This document shows, one piece after another, positions 7,187 to 15,703 of a DNA stretch of 64,000 nt. The stretch spans positions 248,001 through 312,000 of the forward strand of contig NZ_SMGD01000012.1 of the NCBI RefSeq assembly GCF_004339545.1. The letters run 5' to 3'. The notes under the pieces were generated by a model, which did no database searches, was not told the origin of the DNA, and was given only the letters and a program-made list of their open reading frames with translations. Within the stretch, counting starts at the first letter, position 1; each line of letters opens with the position of its first letter. A program made the position numbers and the translations under genes. The DNA comes from Celerinatantimonas diazotrophica. Its GTDB lineage: Bacteria; Pseudomonadota; Gammaproteobacteria; Enterobacterales; Celerinatantimonadaceae.

Positions 7187-9043
7187 GTGCAAGCTCGTCA
7201 TTTGTTCGCCAAGTTCTTCCGTTCTGACACCCGGTTTTTAGTTTTAATCGCGATTTTAGTGACAAGTTCAATCGGCTGGATCTGTTATGAATATACAACT
7301 CATAACCAGCTGAGTGAGTTAGAACAACGTCAGCTCTCATTTTTGAATTTGTTTCAACAGAATATCCATCAGCAGATTAATAAATATGGGTTGTTGCCGT
7401 TGTATCTGAGCCATGATAAGCGGGTGATGGAAACCTTGAATGCCCCATTAACAGCCGCCAGACAAAAATCTCTCAACCGTTATCTAGAGCATCTTAATCA
7501 AGCCGTGGGCGCAATTGCCAGTTACATTATGAATGACAAAGGCGTTGTGATCGCAGCCAGTAATAGTCAGCAGAGAGACAGTTTTGTGGGGCGGGATCTC
7601 TCGTACCGTCCCTATTTTCGAACGGCTCAGGATAATCAGGTCAACGGTTATTATGGTATCGGGACGACCAGTGCGCGGCCAGGTTATTTTTTGACCACCG
7701 CGATTATGCGTGATGGCCAGCGACTGGGGGTGGCGGTCACCAAGGTTAGTTTAAATAGCTTTAAGCAAGATAGCTTCCATGGTCAGCATCCGGTGTTACT
7801 CACTGACCGCTATGGCGTCGTGGTTATTTCGTCGCTAAAACACTGGCAGTATCGTTCTTTAAAACCTCTGTCTGAATCGGTATTAAAAAAGTTAAATCAA
7901 ACGCAACGTTATGATCATCGCGTTCTACAAAGCCTCCACTGGCAGACACTACAAACTTTAAATCAGACGGCCGAGATGGTCGCGATTAGCATTGATGGGC
8001 ATCGACAGAGTTATTTAGCGGTATCGCGTTATATGCCGAAATTGCGCATGACTCTCACTGTTTTAACCAGTGCCAACAGTGTTCACTCGCTCGCTTATAG
8101 TCGTTCGTTCGCCGTTGGGACGTTATCGGCCGTGCTCTTTTTAGTTTGGCTCTCATTGGTGCTGCGCCATAAGGCACTGACTATTCGTCGTCAGTCGCAA
8201 TTCGCGTTAGAAGAGCTGAATACTCATCTTGAAGAAAAGGTAGCAAAACGCAGCTCGCAACTGAGAGAGACGATTGCAAAATTACGAGCTGAAATTGATG
8301 AAAAGAATAAAGCCTTCGAGCAACTAAAAGGGTTTCAGAAAGAGCTTATTCGGACAGAAAATCATGCGGTTATCGGTCAGCTTTCGGCGGGGATTGCCCA
8401 TGAAATTAACCAGCCACTGGCAGCATTAAGTACGCTCTCGGGGAATACTGAACGATTTTTAGAGCAGGGGGATGTCGAAAATGTCAAATCAAACCTACAG
8501 CGGATCTCTTCTCTTGTGGACCGACTCGCCAAATTAACGACGCAGTTACGGAATTTTTCTCGTCGCGGTGATGATCATCTTTCGGTCATTGATATTGATA
8601 GTTGTATTGATGGTGCCTTACAGCTTTTAAATTACCAGATTCGCAAAGCGCAGGTTCAGGTGGCCTGCTATGCACCCGCTAAACCTTTGTATACACGTGC
8701 TAATGCTGTGCAACTTGAACAAGTCTTAGTCAACCTCATCAGTAATGCGGTTGATGCATTAGAGAATAATGAGAAAAAACTGATTGATATCTATTGGTAT
8801 TCAAATACTCATCGTATTTGCATTCAGATTTATGATAACGGAGTTGGGTTAACTGATGCAGTGAAGAAACATTTGTTCGAACCGTTTTTTACAACCAAGA
8901 AAAATACGGGGTTGGGTTTGGGCTTAGCGCTATCAGCCAGCATTATTCGCCATTTTGACGGTAAATTGTTGGCTGAAAGTCAAAATCCCGGGAGCTGTTT
9001 TACTATTGAACTGCCAGTACTGACAGGTGATAAATATGAGTGA
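7187..9043 (+). CDS. dctB: DctB-like C4-dicarboxylate sensor histidine kinase
   Basis: A 618-residue membrane kinase. TM1 is at about residues 17-36, followed by a periplasmic double-Cache sensor (about 40-300, with RDLSYRPYF and GYFLTTAI typical of DctB) and TM2 at about 305-326. A charged coiled coil (about 340-390) leads to the HisKA helix with phospho-acceptor His405 in AHEINQPLAAL. The ATPase boxes are NLISNAVDAL (N), DNGVGL (G1) and GLGLGLALS (G2). Start is GTG at 7187 with AAGGTG upstream. It overlaps the response regulator gene by 8 bases. The family senses fumarate, succinate or malate; the malic enzyme and transporter upstream fit this. Confidence 0.87.
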   Translation: MQARHLFAKFFRSDTRFLVLIAILVTSSIGWICYEYTTHNQLSELEQRQLSFLNLFQQNIHQQINKYGLLPLYLSHDKRVMETLNAPLTAARQKSLNRYLEHLNQAVGAIASYIMNDKGVVIAASNSQQRDSFVGRDLSYRPYFRTAQDNQVNGYYGIGTTSARPGYFLTTAIMRDGQRLGVAVTKVSLNSFKQDSFHGQHPVLLTDRYGVVVISSLKHWQYRSLKPLSESVLKKLNQTQRYDHRVLQSLHWQTLQTLNQTAEMVAISIDGHRQSYLAVSRYMPKLRMTLTVLTSANSVHSLAYSRSFAVGTLSAVLFLVWLSLVLRHKALTIRRQSQFALEELNTHLEEKVAKRSSQLRETIAKLRAEIDEKNKAFEQLKGFQKELIRTENHAVIGQLSAGIAHEINQPLAALSTLSGNTERFLEQGDVENVKSNLQRISSLVDRLAKLTTQLRNFSRRGDDHLSVIDIDSCIDGALQLLNYQIRKAQVQVACYAPAKPLYTRANAVQLEQVLVNLISNAVDALENNEKKLIDIYWYSNTHRICIQIYDNGVGLTDAVKKHLFEPFFTTKKNTGLGLGLALSASIIRHFDGKLLAESQNPGSCFTIELPVLTGDKYE

Positions 9044-10370
9044 AAAACAACAAGTCATTGTCATTGAGGACGATGAAGATGTCTGTTTCGGCTGTGTCCA
9101 GACACTCAAATTAGAGGGGATTGATGCGATCGGGGTCGATGCGGTTGAAAAGCTACAATCGTTGGATGTACGAGAGTTTCATGGTGTGATTGTCACTGAT
9201 ATCTGGCTGCCGGGGATGAGTGGCTTGGATTACTTACAGCAGTTGATGGGGGACGACCCGGAGCTGCCAGTGATCTTGATTACCGGCCATGGCAACATTG
9301 AAACAGCGGTGCAGGCGATGCGTGATGGTGCGTATGATTTTATCGAGAAACCATTTAAGCCAGAGCAATTGGTGGCCGTTATTCATCGTGCGCTGGATAA
9401 ACGGCAATTGGTGATGAAAGTTCGCTCATTACGCCATCAGCTGAATCAGTCCAAAGGGTTAGAAAGTCGCATCATTGGTGGTTCCGATGCCATTGTCCAG
9501 TTGCGTAAAACGATCAAGCAGGTTGCCCCATTACCAACCAATATCATGTTACTCGGTGAAACAGGTACCGGAAAAGATTTAGTCGCGAATTGTCTGCATG
9601 AACTGAGTGGTCGCAGTGGCGAATTTGTCCCATTAAACTGTGGTGGTTTGCCTGAGAGTTTGTTTGAAAGTGAAGTGTTTGGTCACGAGCCAGGGGCTTT
9701 TTCTGGGGCAACCAAGCGGCGTATCGGTAAAATTGAATATGCCAATAAAGGCACGCTGTTTCTTGATGAAATCGAAAGTATGCCAATGCAGATGCAGGTG
9801 AAGTTTTTACGGGTCTTACAAGACCAAAAAGTGGAACGACTCGGCGATAATCAACCGCGCAGTGTCGATTTTCGAACAGTTGCCGCGACTAAAGCCAACT
9901 TGGCTGAAATGGCTGAGCGGGGTGAGTTTCGTGCCGATCTCAATTTTCGCTTGAATGTTGTGACGCTTATCATCCCGCCGCTTCGGGAGAGACGCGAAGA
10001 TATTCCCCTTTTATTTGCTAAGTTTACTCAGGAGATGAGCGAGCGCTTAGCAAGCCCGGTACCTGAAGTTGATTCGCAACTTATGCACAAATTGATGACA
10101 CACGAGTGGCCGGGTAATGTTCGAGAATTGCGTAATGTGGCCGAACGATTTGTGCTGGGATTAAATGTGGCCGACTTTGCCAATGAAAGGGAATATAATT
10201 TAGACGACTACATTGCCAGTTTTGAAAAAACGCTGATCATTGATGAATTACGCCGCCATGACGGTAATATTTCGCAATCAGCACAAGTGTTAGGGATCCC
10301 GAAAACAACTCTTTATAGTCGAATCCGTAAATTGGGGATTGAGCCCCGTAAGCTCAAAATCCCCGATTAA
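9036..10370 (+). CDS. dctD: DctD-like sigma-54-dependent response regulator
   Basis: A 444-residue NtrC-class activator. The receiver domain (1-125) has phospho-acceptor Asp55 in VTDIWLPG. The AAA+ domain carries Walker A GETGTGKD and the sigma-54 contact loop GAFSGA (Ser in place of the usual Thr). The C-terminal Fis-type helix-turn-helix is GNISQSAQVLGIPKTTLYSR. ATG at 9036 with AGGTG upstream is preferred over GTG at 9027. It is translationally coupled to the kinase. It is the obvious activator for the sigma-54 promoter at 3403; the palindrome at 3290 is a plausible binding site. Confidence 0.9.
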   Translation: MSEKQQVIVIEDDEDVCFGCVQTLKLEGIDAIGVDAVEKLQSLDVREFHGVIVTDIWLPGMSGLDYLQQLMGDDPELPVILITGHGNIETAVQAMRDGAYDFIEKPFKPEQLVAVIHRALDKRQLVMKVRSLRHQLNQSKGLESRIIGGSDAIVQLRKTIKQVAPLPTNIMLLGETGTGKDLVANCLHELSGRSGEFVPLNCGGLPESLFESEVFGHEPGAFSGATKRRIGKIEYANKGTLFLDEIESMPMQMQVKFLRVLQDQKVERLGDNQPRSVDFRTVAATKANLAEMAERGEFRADLNFRLNVVTLIIPPLRERREDIPLLFAKFTQEMSERLASPVPEVDSQLMHKLMTHEWPGNVRELRNVAERFVLGLNVADFANEREYNLDDYIASFEKTLIIDELRRHDGNISQSAQVLGIPKTTLYSRIRKLGIEPRKLKIPD

Positions 10371-10398
10371 TTTTTTAGCCAAGAGTGGCTGTCAGTGT

Positions 10399-10430
10399 GG
10401 CAGGTCTAGTGTTTGGCCTGCTATTTTTTT
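10399..10430 (+). terminator. Terminator after the dctBD-like operon
   Basis: GGCAGG / CCTGC-type hairpin followed by seven T residues on the + strand. It abuts the stop codon of the convergent MetE-like gene. Confidence 0.65.
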
Positions 10431-11607
10431 ATGCCCAAACACGTTGAGCCACTTCACGAACCAACGCAATTTTATCCCATTGTTGTTGCTCGCTCAGAGC
10501 ATTGCCTTCTTCGGTTGAAGCAAAGCCACATTGAGTACTTAAATAGAGCCGCTCGAGAGGAATATACTGGGTGGCTTCTTGAATGCGCGCGATAATCGCA
10601 TCTGCATCTTCCAGTTTCGGAGTTTTAGAGCTAATCAGACCTAACACGACTTTTTTGTCGCCAGTGATTTCGGCGAGCGGGGAGAAATCACCCGCGCGGT
10701 CGGTATCAAATTCAAGATAGTATGCGTTCACATTTTCGCGGCCAAACAGCGTGTTCGCCACGGGGCCATACCCACCACTTGCGGCCCAAGTTGAGCGATA
10801 GTTACCACGACAGACATGCGTATTGATCACTAATCCCGAAGGCGCGTTGGCAATGGCTGCATTATTCACTTTGAGATATTTTTCAGCGGTATCAGCAATA
10901 CTGGCCGTTTGCTCTAAGGTTGTGTGAGTATGGCCACAGCTGCAAACTTCGTCTGGTGATGGTGTATCGGCAGCACCTCTGGAGGCAAATTTAGGGTCGG
11001 CTAGCATGCCCCAAGTGCAATCGTCGAGCTGTAAGTTGCGACAACCGGCATGGTAAAGTTCTTGAATAAAAGTGTGATAAGCTTCTGCAATGTCGTGAAT
11101 TAGTTCATCGCTGTTTGGATAAATTTGTCGAGTTTTTCTAATATTATCCGCTCGTTCGAGCTCTGCTAAAAATTGCGCGGGTGCCGGAATTGTCAGTCGT
11201 GGCAGGTGCGAGGGGCCCGCTAAATTAGCTAAAAATTTAAAATGCTCGATAAATGGATGATTTTCACCATTGATTTTGCCTGTTAATTCAGCACTCTCTG
11301 GACGTGTTTCAACATCAGCAAAAATATAGCCTTTGGGGATGGTCTTTTTCACTACACCGTTGAGTCCCCACATGAAATCTAGATGCCACCAACTGCGACG
11401 GTATTCCCCATCGGTAATACCGATTAGGCCGGCTGCTTTTTGTTTCTCTACCAGCTCGGTAATCGCTTTATCTTCGATGGCGGTTAATTGTTCGGCATCG
11501 ATTTGCCCATTGGCAAATTGGCGACGAGCATCGTGCAGGTATTGAGGTCGTAAAAAACTGCCAACGATATCGGCATTAAATGGGGCGTGAAGTGGTGCTT
11601 GCGACAT
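10429..11607 (-). CDS. MetE-like (YxjG/YxjH-type) cobalamin-independent methionine synthase family protein
   Basis: A 392-residue protein resembling the C-terminal catalytic half of MetE, as in the stand-alone YxjG group; it lacks the N-terminal duplicate of the ~750-residue full enzyme. The family TIM barrel is suggested by NADIVGSFLRP, LQLDDCTWG, CHV-type segments (NTHVCRGNY) and a C-terminal STQCGFAST bearing a zinc-ligand-type Cys. The start was moved from 11661 to the ATG at 11607, which has AAGGAA upstream. MetJ-like boxes lie 55-70 bp upstream, supporting a role in methionine synthesis. The methyl donor (folate or another compound) cannot be told from sequence. Confidence 0.82.
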   Translation of the reverse strand: MSQAPLHAPFNADIVGSFLRPQYLHDARRQFANGQIDAEQLTAIEDKAITELVEKQKAAGLIGITDGEYRRSWWHLDFMWGLNGVVKKTIPKGYIFADVETRPESAELTGKINGENHPFIEHFKFLANLAGPSHLPRLTIPAPAQFLAELERADNIRKTRQIYPNSDELIHDIAEAYHTFIQELYHAGCRNLQLDDCTWGMLADPKFASRGAADTPSPDEVCSCGHTHTTLEQTASIADTAEKYLKVNNAAIANAPSGLVINTHVCRGNYRSTWAASGGYGPVANTLFGRENVNAYYLEFDTDRAGDFSPLAEITGDKKVVLGLISSKTPKLEDADAIIARIQEATQYIPLERLYLSTQCGFASTEEGNALSEQQQWDKIALVREVAQRVWA

Positions 11608-11661
11608 AGTGAGTTCCTTAAAAAGCAATGCTGTTTTTATTGAATTCATATAGATTAGCAT

Positions 11662-11677
11662 GGACGTTTAGACGTCC
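11662..11677. promoter_or_regulatory. Tandem MetJ-like met boxes
   Basis: Two adjacent 8-mers, GGACGTTT and AGACGTCC, match the met-box consensus AGACGTCT at 6/8 and 7/8. A further AGACGTCA lies at about 11732. They lie 55-70 bp upstream of the MetE-like start codon, where a MetJ-SAM repressor would block transcription. Confidence 0.65.
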
Positions 11678-11739
11678 ACATGAAAAGAATTCATGTTGTA
11701 ACATTAAATGAGCTATTTATTTTTAATGCTGAATAGACG

Positions 11740-12516
11740 TCACACTATTGGCTGCAGGCATACTAGTTTTAGGTCGCTATCGGCACTGACCTGTAAATTG
11801 ATCTGTTGAAACTGACAATTACCAAGCGTTGGATGGTTAAAATAGCGGATACCACCATCGCGATAGCGGGCATGATGGGTTTGCCATAGCGATGAGAATT
11901 GCGGACTTTGGCTCACTAGCTGTTGAACAAACAAAACCATCTTTTCGGTGTCACTATGATGAGCATATTCAGGGCGAAACTCAGCCACTAGACGCTGTGC
12001 GCGCGCTGACCAGTTGGGAATTAGCATTTGAGCGGCTGGGTTTAAAAAAGTATAGCGTAGCAGATTGCGATCCCCGTGTGGTTGATCCAGCCAGCCGATA
12101 AATAGCTGCGCTGCTTTGGCATTCCAGCTTAATGCATTCCAGTATGAGTCCAGCAGATAACAGGGGCCGTTAAACTGTTCTGGCAGTTTTAAAATCGCTT
12201 CGTCAATAGGTTGCAGAGGCGCATTTTGCTGATCCGGATAAGGGTCATATTTACCCGCTAATTCAAATAAAGTCGCTCGTTCAGCCGCGTTTAGTTGAAG
12301 TACTTGGGCGAGTCGAGCCAACACGGAAACAGAGGCTGTGTGGCTGCGACCTTGTTCTAATCGGGTTAGCCAGTTCGTACTTAACCCCGCGGCTTCGGCT
12401 AGTTCTTCGCGACGATAACCGGGCGTGCGTCGACGGGCGCTCTGAGCCTCTGGTGGCGTAAGTTGCTCTCGGTGAGCGCGGATAAATTGCCCCAATAAAT
12501 TTTGCTCCGTTAGCAT
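11740..12516 (-). CDS. XRE-type helix-turn-helix regulator with MmyB-like ligand domain
   Basis: A 258-residue protein. The N-terminal HTH (about residues 8-72) includes RRTPGYRREELAEAAGLS and WLTRLEQGR, the signature of the MmyB/YcgE-like regulators of actinobacteria and proteobacteria. The C-terminal 160 residues form the PAS-like MmyB ligand-binding domain (LDSYWNALSWN). It is divergent from the methyltransferase gene at 12618, sharing a 101-bp promoter region, so it may control that gene. The ligand is unknown. Confidence 0.8.
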   Translation of the reverse strand: MLTEQNLLGQFIRAHREQLTPPEAQSARRRTPGYRREELAEAAGLSTNWLTRLEQGRSHTASVSVLARLAQVLQLNAAERATLFELAGKYDPYPDQQNAPLQPIDEAILKLPEQFNGPCYLLDSYWNALSWNAKAAQLFIGWLDQPHGDRNLLRYTFLNPAAQMLIPNWSARAQRLVAEFRPEYAHHSDTEKMVLFVQQLVSQSPQFSSLWQTHHARYRDGGIRYFNHPTLGNCQFQQINLQVSADSDLKLVCLQPIV

Positions 12517-12617
12517 GGTAGCTTTTATCCCCCTATATTTTCTCTACTTGTTACTCGATGCCGCTATTTACACAATAGCTATGTGTATTTTACCAATGGA
12601 TCGCTAAGGAACAGATC

Positions 12618-13379
12618 ATGAGCGAAAATTCTCATCAAACGTTAGTGCAAACGCAGTTTGATCGACAGGCAAGTGCCTATTTAAATAGTACTGTCCATGC
12701 TAAAGGTAACGATTTGTTACTATTAAAACAACAAATCGATGGTAATCCTCAGGCGCAAATTTTGGATCTTGGATGTGGCGGCGGCCATGTTAGTTTTGCT
12801 CTGGCTCCTCTTGTGAAACACGTAAGTGCCTATGATATTTCAAAGCCGATGCTGGCCGTTGTTGCCCAACAAGCCAGTCAACGAGGCCTAACCAACATTG
12901 ATGTCTGTCAGGGCGATGTAGCGAGTTTACCGTTTGCCGAGAATCGTTTTGATTTTGTGGTGAGCCGCTATAGTGCTCATCACTGGGTTTCGTGGGAAAC
13001 GGCATTGAGTGAGATGCGTCGCGTGCTTAAACCTACAGGTAAGCTGATAATCATTGATGTGATTTCGTGTGACAATCCGCTGCTGGATAGTTTTTTACAA
13101 ACTATCGAGATGATTCGAGATCCATCGCATGTGCGTAATTTCTCTCTGTCGCAGTGGCTCGAAGGCTTATCCAGACAAGGATTTCAGTTAGAAGCCTGTC
13201 AGCAGTTTGGACTATTTTTGGAGTTTCAAGCGTGGATTGAGCGAATGCAGCCACCCGATGAACATGTTGCGACAATTCACTCTTTAATGGGGTTGGCTGG
13301 GGAACAAGTTCGATCTTATTTCGGTATTGATGCCGACGGCAACTTTACGCTGCAATCGGCATTTATTGTGGCTCATTAA
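12618..13379 (+). CDS. Class I SAM-dependent methyltransferase
   Basis: A 253-residue protein with the Rossmann-fold SAM site: motif I ILDLGCGGGHVSF (about 46-58), acidic post-I segment AYDISKPML and the Asp of VCQGDVASLPF. The closest recognisable group is the UbiE/YcgJ-like Methyltransf_11 family. AAGGAA precedes the ATG by 6 bases. The substrate cannot be inferred. The divergent MmyB-type regulator is its likely controller. Confidence 0.82.
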   Translation: MSENSHQTLVQTQFDRQASAYLNSTVHAKGNDLLLLKQQIDGNPQAQILDLGCGGGHVSFALAPLVKHVSAYDISKPMLAVVAQQASQRGLTNIDVCQGDVASLPFAENRFDFVVSRYSAHHWVSWETALSEMRRVLKPTGKLIIIDVISCDNPLLDSFLQTIEMIRDPSHVRNFSLSQWLEGLSRQGFQLEACQQFGLFLEFQAWIERMQPPDEHVATIHSLMGLAGEQVRSYFGIDADGNFTLQSAFIVAH

Positions 13380-13389
13380 ATGCTGGGTT

Positions 13390-14088
13390 TTAGAAGCAGA
13401 GCTGTTTGGCTAAAAACGCCAAAGAGCGGCCCTGTGCCAATGCGGCGGATGGCTGATGATACATGCCTGGTCGACCCCAACAGTTAAAACCATGACCCGC
13501 ATCGGAATAATCGTAAAAAGTTGCATTGTCGTGTTCGGCAAATGCACTTTTTATTTTAGCAACATCACTTTGTGGGATGTGATCATCATGTTCACCATGA
13601 TGAAAAATAACCGGCTGCGTTAAGTTTTGGGCTTGATCTAAATAATTACTGATGCCGCCGCCATAGTAACAAACTGCGGCATTGACATCGGATGCAGCTG
13701 CGGTGAGGTAGGCCAGTTTACCGCCAAGGCAATAACCGATTATTCCCACTTTGTCGGTGACTTCGGGGCGATTCTTTAAGACATCAACGGCGACACAAAG
13801 ATCTTTGACGGCCTGCGCTACATCGAGTTTTGAATTGCACTCAAAGGCTTTTTGCGTTCCCGGTTCGTCATAATTGAGATCGAGCATTGGGCTTAGACGA
13901 AAGAATACATCTGGGCAGAGCACGACAAAGCCTGCTTGTGCATAACTGTCGGCTACGGCGCGAATATGGGCGTTGACTCCCCAGATCTCCTGAATCAATA
14001 CCAGGCCTGGGCCTTTACCGGCAGGAGGTAAGGATAGATAGCCATTAAAATCTTCATCGCGCAGTAACTTAATCCAATTGGGTTGCAT
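13390..14088 (-). CDS. Dienelactone hydrolase family protein
   Basis: A 232-residue alpha/beta hydrolase. The nucleophile is Cys in GYCLGGKLA (near residue 118), as in true dienelactone hydrolases rather than Ser hydrolases. The acid is in HGEHDDHIP and the base is His in DAGHGFNCWGRPG. The N-terminal VLIQEIWGVN contains the conserved Glu that gates the cysteine. The ATG follows AGAGGT. It is convergent with the methyltransferase gene. It hydrolyses lactone or thioester bonds in the cytosol; the natural substrate is unknown. Confidence 0.85.
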   Translation of the reverse strand: MQPNWIKLLRDEDFNGYLSLPPAGKGPGLVLIQEIWGVNAHIRAVADSYAQAGFVVLCPDVFFRLSPMLDLNYDEPGTQKAFECNSKLDVAQAVKDLCVAVDVLKNRPEVTDKVGIIGYCLGGKLAYLTAAASDVNAAVCYYGGGISNYLDQAQNLTQPVIFHHGEHDDHIPQSDVAKIKSAFAEHDNATFYDYSDAGHGFNCWGRPGMYHQPSAALAQGRSLAFLAKQLCF

Positions 14089-14240
14089 ATTGACCTCTCT
14101 TGGTGGGTGAATTGTCAGCGATTTTGATTGATAAAACCACTCTCTTATTATTAGCCTTCTATATAAAGGGTCAAGAGGTTGAAAAGTGTTGGGGTTATTT
14201 TAAAAATAATCAGGGACTATCGTTGATAATTCTGGATGAT

Positions 14241-14466
14241 TGATGCTAAGTGCATGCAGCATTTGGTTATGATAGCGAACTGAACCCCAATGCCAAAGCG
14301 CACACGGTCGACATTATCATCAGCCTTGCCGACGAATGACTGAAGGTCTATGAAACCGAGTATGACCGAGTTGGCCAGGGCCTCTAACTGCGGGAGAATC
14401 AATACTGTTTTGTGCAACTAAATCAGGACAGTCTCGGCGTGACAGGCGAATCGGTATTATGTTTAG
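14241..14466 (+). other. Gene-free stretch with a possible decayed reading frame
   Basis: The 423 bp between the dienelactone hydrolase and SOD-like genes holds no intact gene. One + strand frame (from AFGYDSELNPNAK near 14261 to the Val/Leu run near 14460) reads as protein-like sequence broken by only two in-frame stops, which suggests a pseudogene scrap. I cannot assign a family. Confidence 0.25.
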
Positions 14467-14511
14467 AGTAATCCCTCGCTTGAGTGCAAGGGATTTGATA
14501 CAAAAGTTCAA

Positions 14512-14997
14512 TTACTCTTTTTCTAAAATGCCACAACCTATACGGCTACCATTGCTGGCATGGACAACAACGGCATGGCCTAAGTTGTCTTTTCTGTTTA
14601 AACCGGAAATGAGTTGGAAACTGCCGTGGGCTTCACCTTTGGAATCAGAAACCCAGTTTGCATTTTTCCAGTAATCGCCGTCAGCTTTTGGTGCATAGTA
14701 ATGGCCACCGACTTTTTCAGCATCTTTGCAGCTAGTTCCTGAATGAATATGCAGTCCGCCATTGGCATTGGGTTCTAATCCTGTCAGATCATATTCGATC
14801 TTGACATAACCATCTTCAAATTCGGCTTCAACATTACCATTTACTTTTGATTGAGTCCCCGGATAGGCACCGATTGCAGCTTCGAGGTCACCACTTGTCG
14901 CTACCGTGTCATCTGCGCGAGCAATACCAGAAGTCGCTAGGGCTACTCCAAACACTGAAATAGCCATTAAACTACGGGTTAATCGAAAAGATTGCAT
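14512..14997 (-). CDS. Periplasmic Cu/Zn superoxide dismutase-like protein
   Basis: A 161-residue protein with a signal peptide (cleavage after about residue 28, ...GIARA). SOD-like landmarks are GLHIHSG (His83, His85), GGHYYAP (His99), GHAVVVHA (His146), a probable disulfide pair Cys90/Cys155 and Arg152 near the end, equivalent to the active-site Arg. The spacing between His99 and His146 does not show an obvious zinc-site His/Asp set, so copper binding looks retained but the zinc site uncertain. AGGAG precedes the ATG. It would act on superoxide in the periplasm if active. Confidence 0.78.
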   Translation of the reverse strand: MQSFRLTRSLMAISVFGVALATSGIARADDTVATSGDLEAAIGAYPGTQSKVNGNVEAEFEDGYVKIEYDLTGLEPNANGGLHIHSGTSCKDAEKVGGHYYAPKADGDYWKNANWVSDSKGEAHGSFQLISGLNRKDNLGHAVVVHASNGSRIGCGILEKE

Positions 14998-15667
14998 CGA
15001 GTTCTCTCCTTTTGTCTCTTAATCACAGCTTTTAGCTTCAACCTATTTGATGAGACATCATTCAGTTTACTACTACGCTTATGGATATAAATAAAAGGGT
15101 CAGGAGGCGTAAGGAAATCACACATAAGAATCGTTTCTATAGCAGCAATACTTGGTATATTTCCTTACATCAACCTTATGAAGCCAGTCATCATAACAAG
15201 TTATGAGAACTGGTTTACATTAATGATATATCTATTAATATTTTTATTAAAGTTTGATGTTGGGTGGCGAAGCCAAGACGTTAGCAAATAGGTGTCATTG
15301 ATATACTGTATGCTCCTTGTGTAGATCATGCCTAAAGCCTTTTGGCTTAGATGGCGTGTTCAACGCATTAGCCCCTGATTGACTTAGATCTAAGTCAGTT
15401 TTCCAATCACTCAGTTGTCCTGATGGCTTCATGTCACTTGGATGGTCTGTAATCGATATTGCGATTTAGAATAGATTTTTTCTTATCGATTTATCCGCAA
15501 GAGTTGTACTTGCTATTTAGATTTAGGAACAAGCTTATTAAGAATCCGTTAGTCAATGAAGTTTTGGTACGAAGAGCAGGTCATCGGTGAAGACGCTCTT
15601 AGGCGATGGCGGTTAAGAATTTCAAAACTCGGATAAGGTTGCCACGGGCTAGTATTTTAAATGAGAT
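14998..15667. other. Gene-free region with an 18-bp palindrome
   Basis: About 670 bp upstream of the SOD-like gene and beyond the opgG terminator contains no convincing ORF. It includes the perfect palindrome at 15380-15397 and a short AAGCC-TTTT-GGCTT hairpin near 15335. Nothing else was recognised. Confidence 0.4.
15380..15397. repeat. Perfect 18-bp palindrome
   Basis: TGACTTAGATCTAAGTCA is its own reverse complement. It lies alone in a gene-free region, so neither an operator nor a mobile-element role can be assigned. Confidence 0.5.
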
Positions 15668-15690
15668 AAAAAACCCCGCCTGGGCGGGGA
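15668..15690 (-). terminator. Rho-independent terminator of the opgG/opgD-like gene
   Basis: On the minus strand a CCCCGC / GCGGGG hairpin with a CCA loop is followed by six T residues, 14 bases beyond the stop codon. Confidence 0.85.
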
Positions 15691-15703
15691 TTATCAATCA
15701 AGA

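Noticed and set aside
14208-14230. CAGGGACTATCGTTGA resembling the MITE left end
   Set aside because: Several mismatches, no matching partner end, no CTAG flank.
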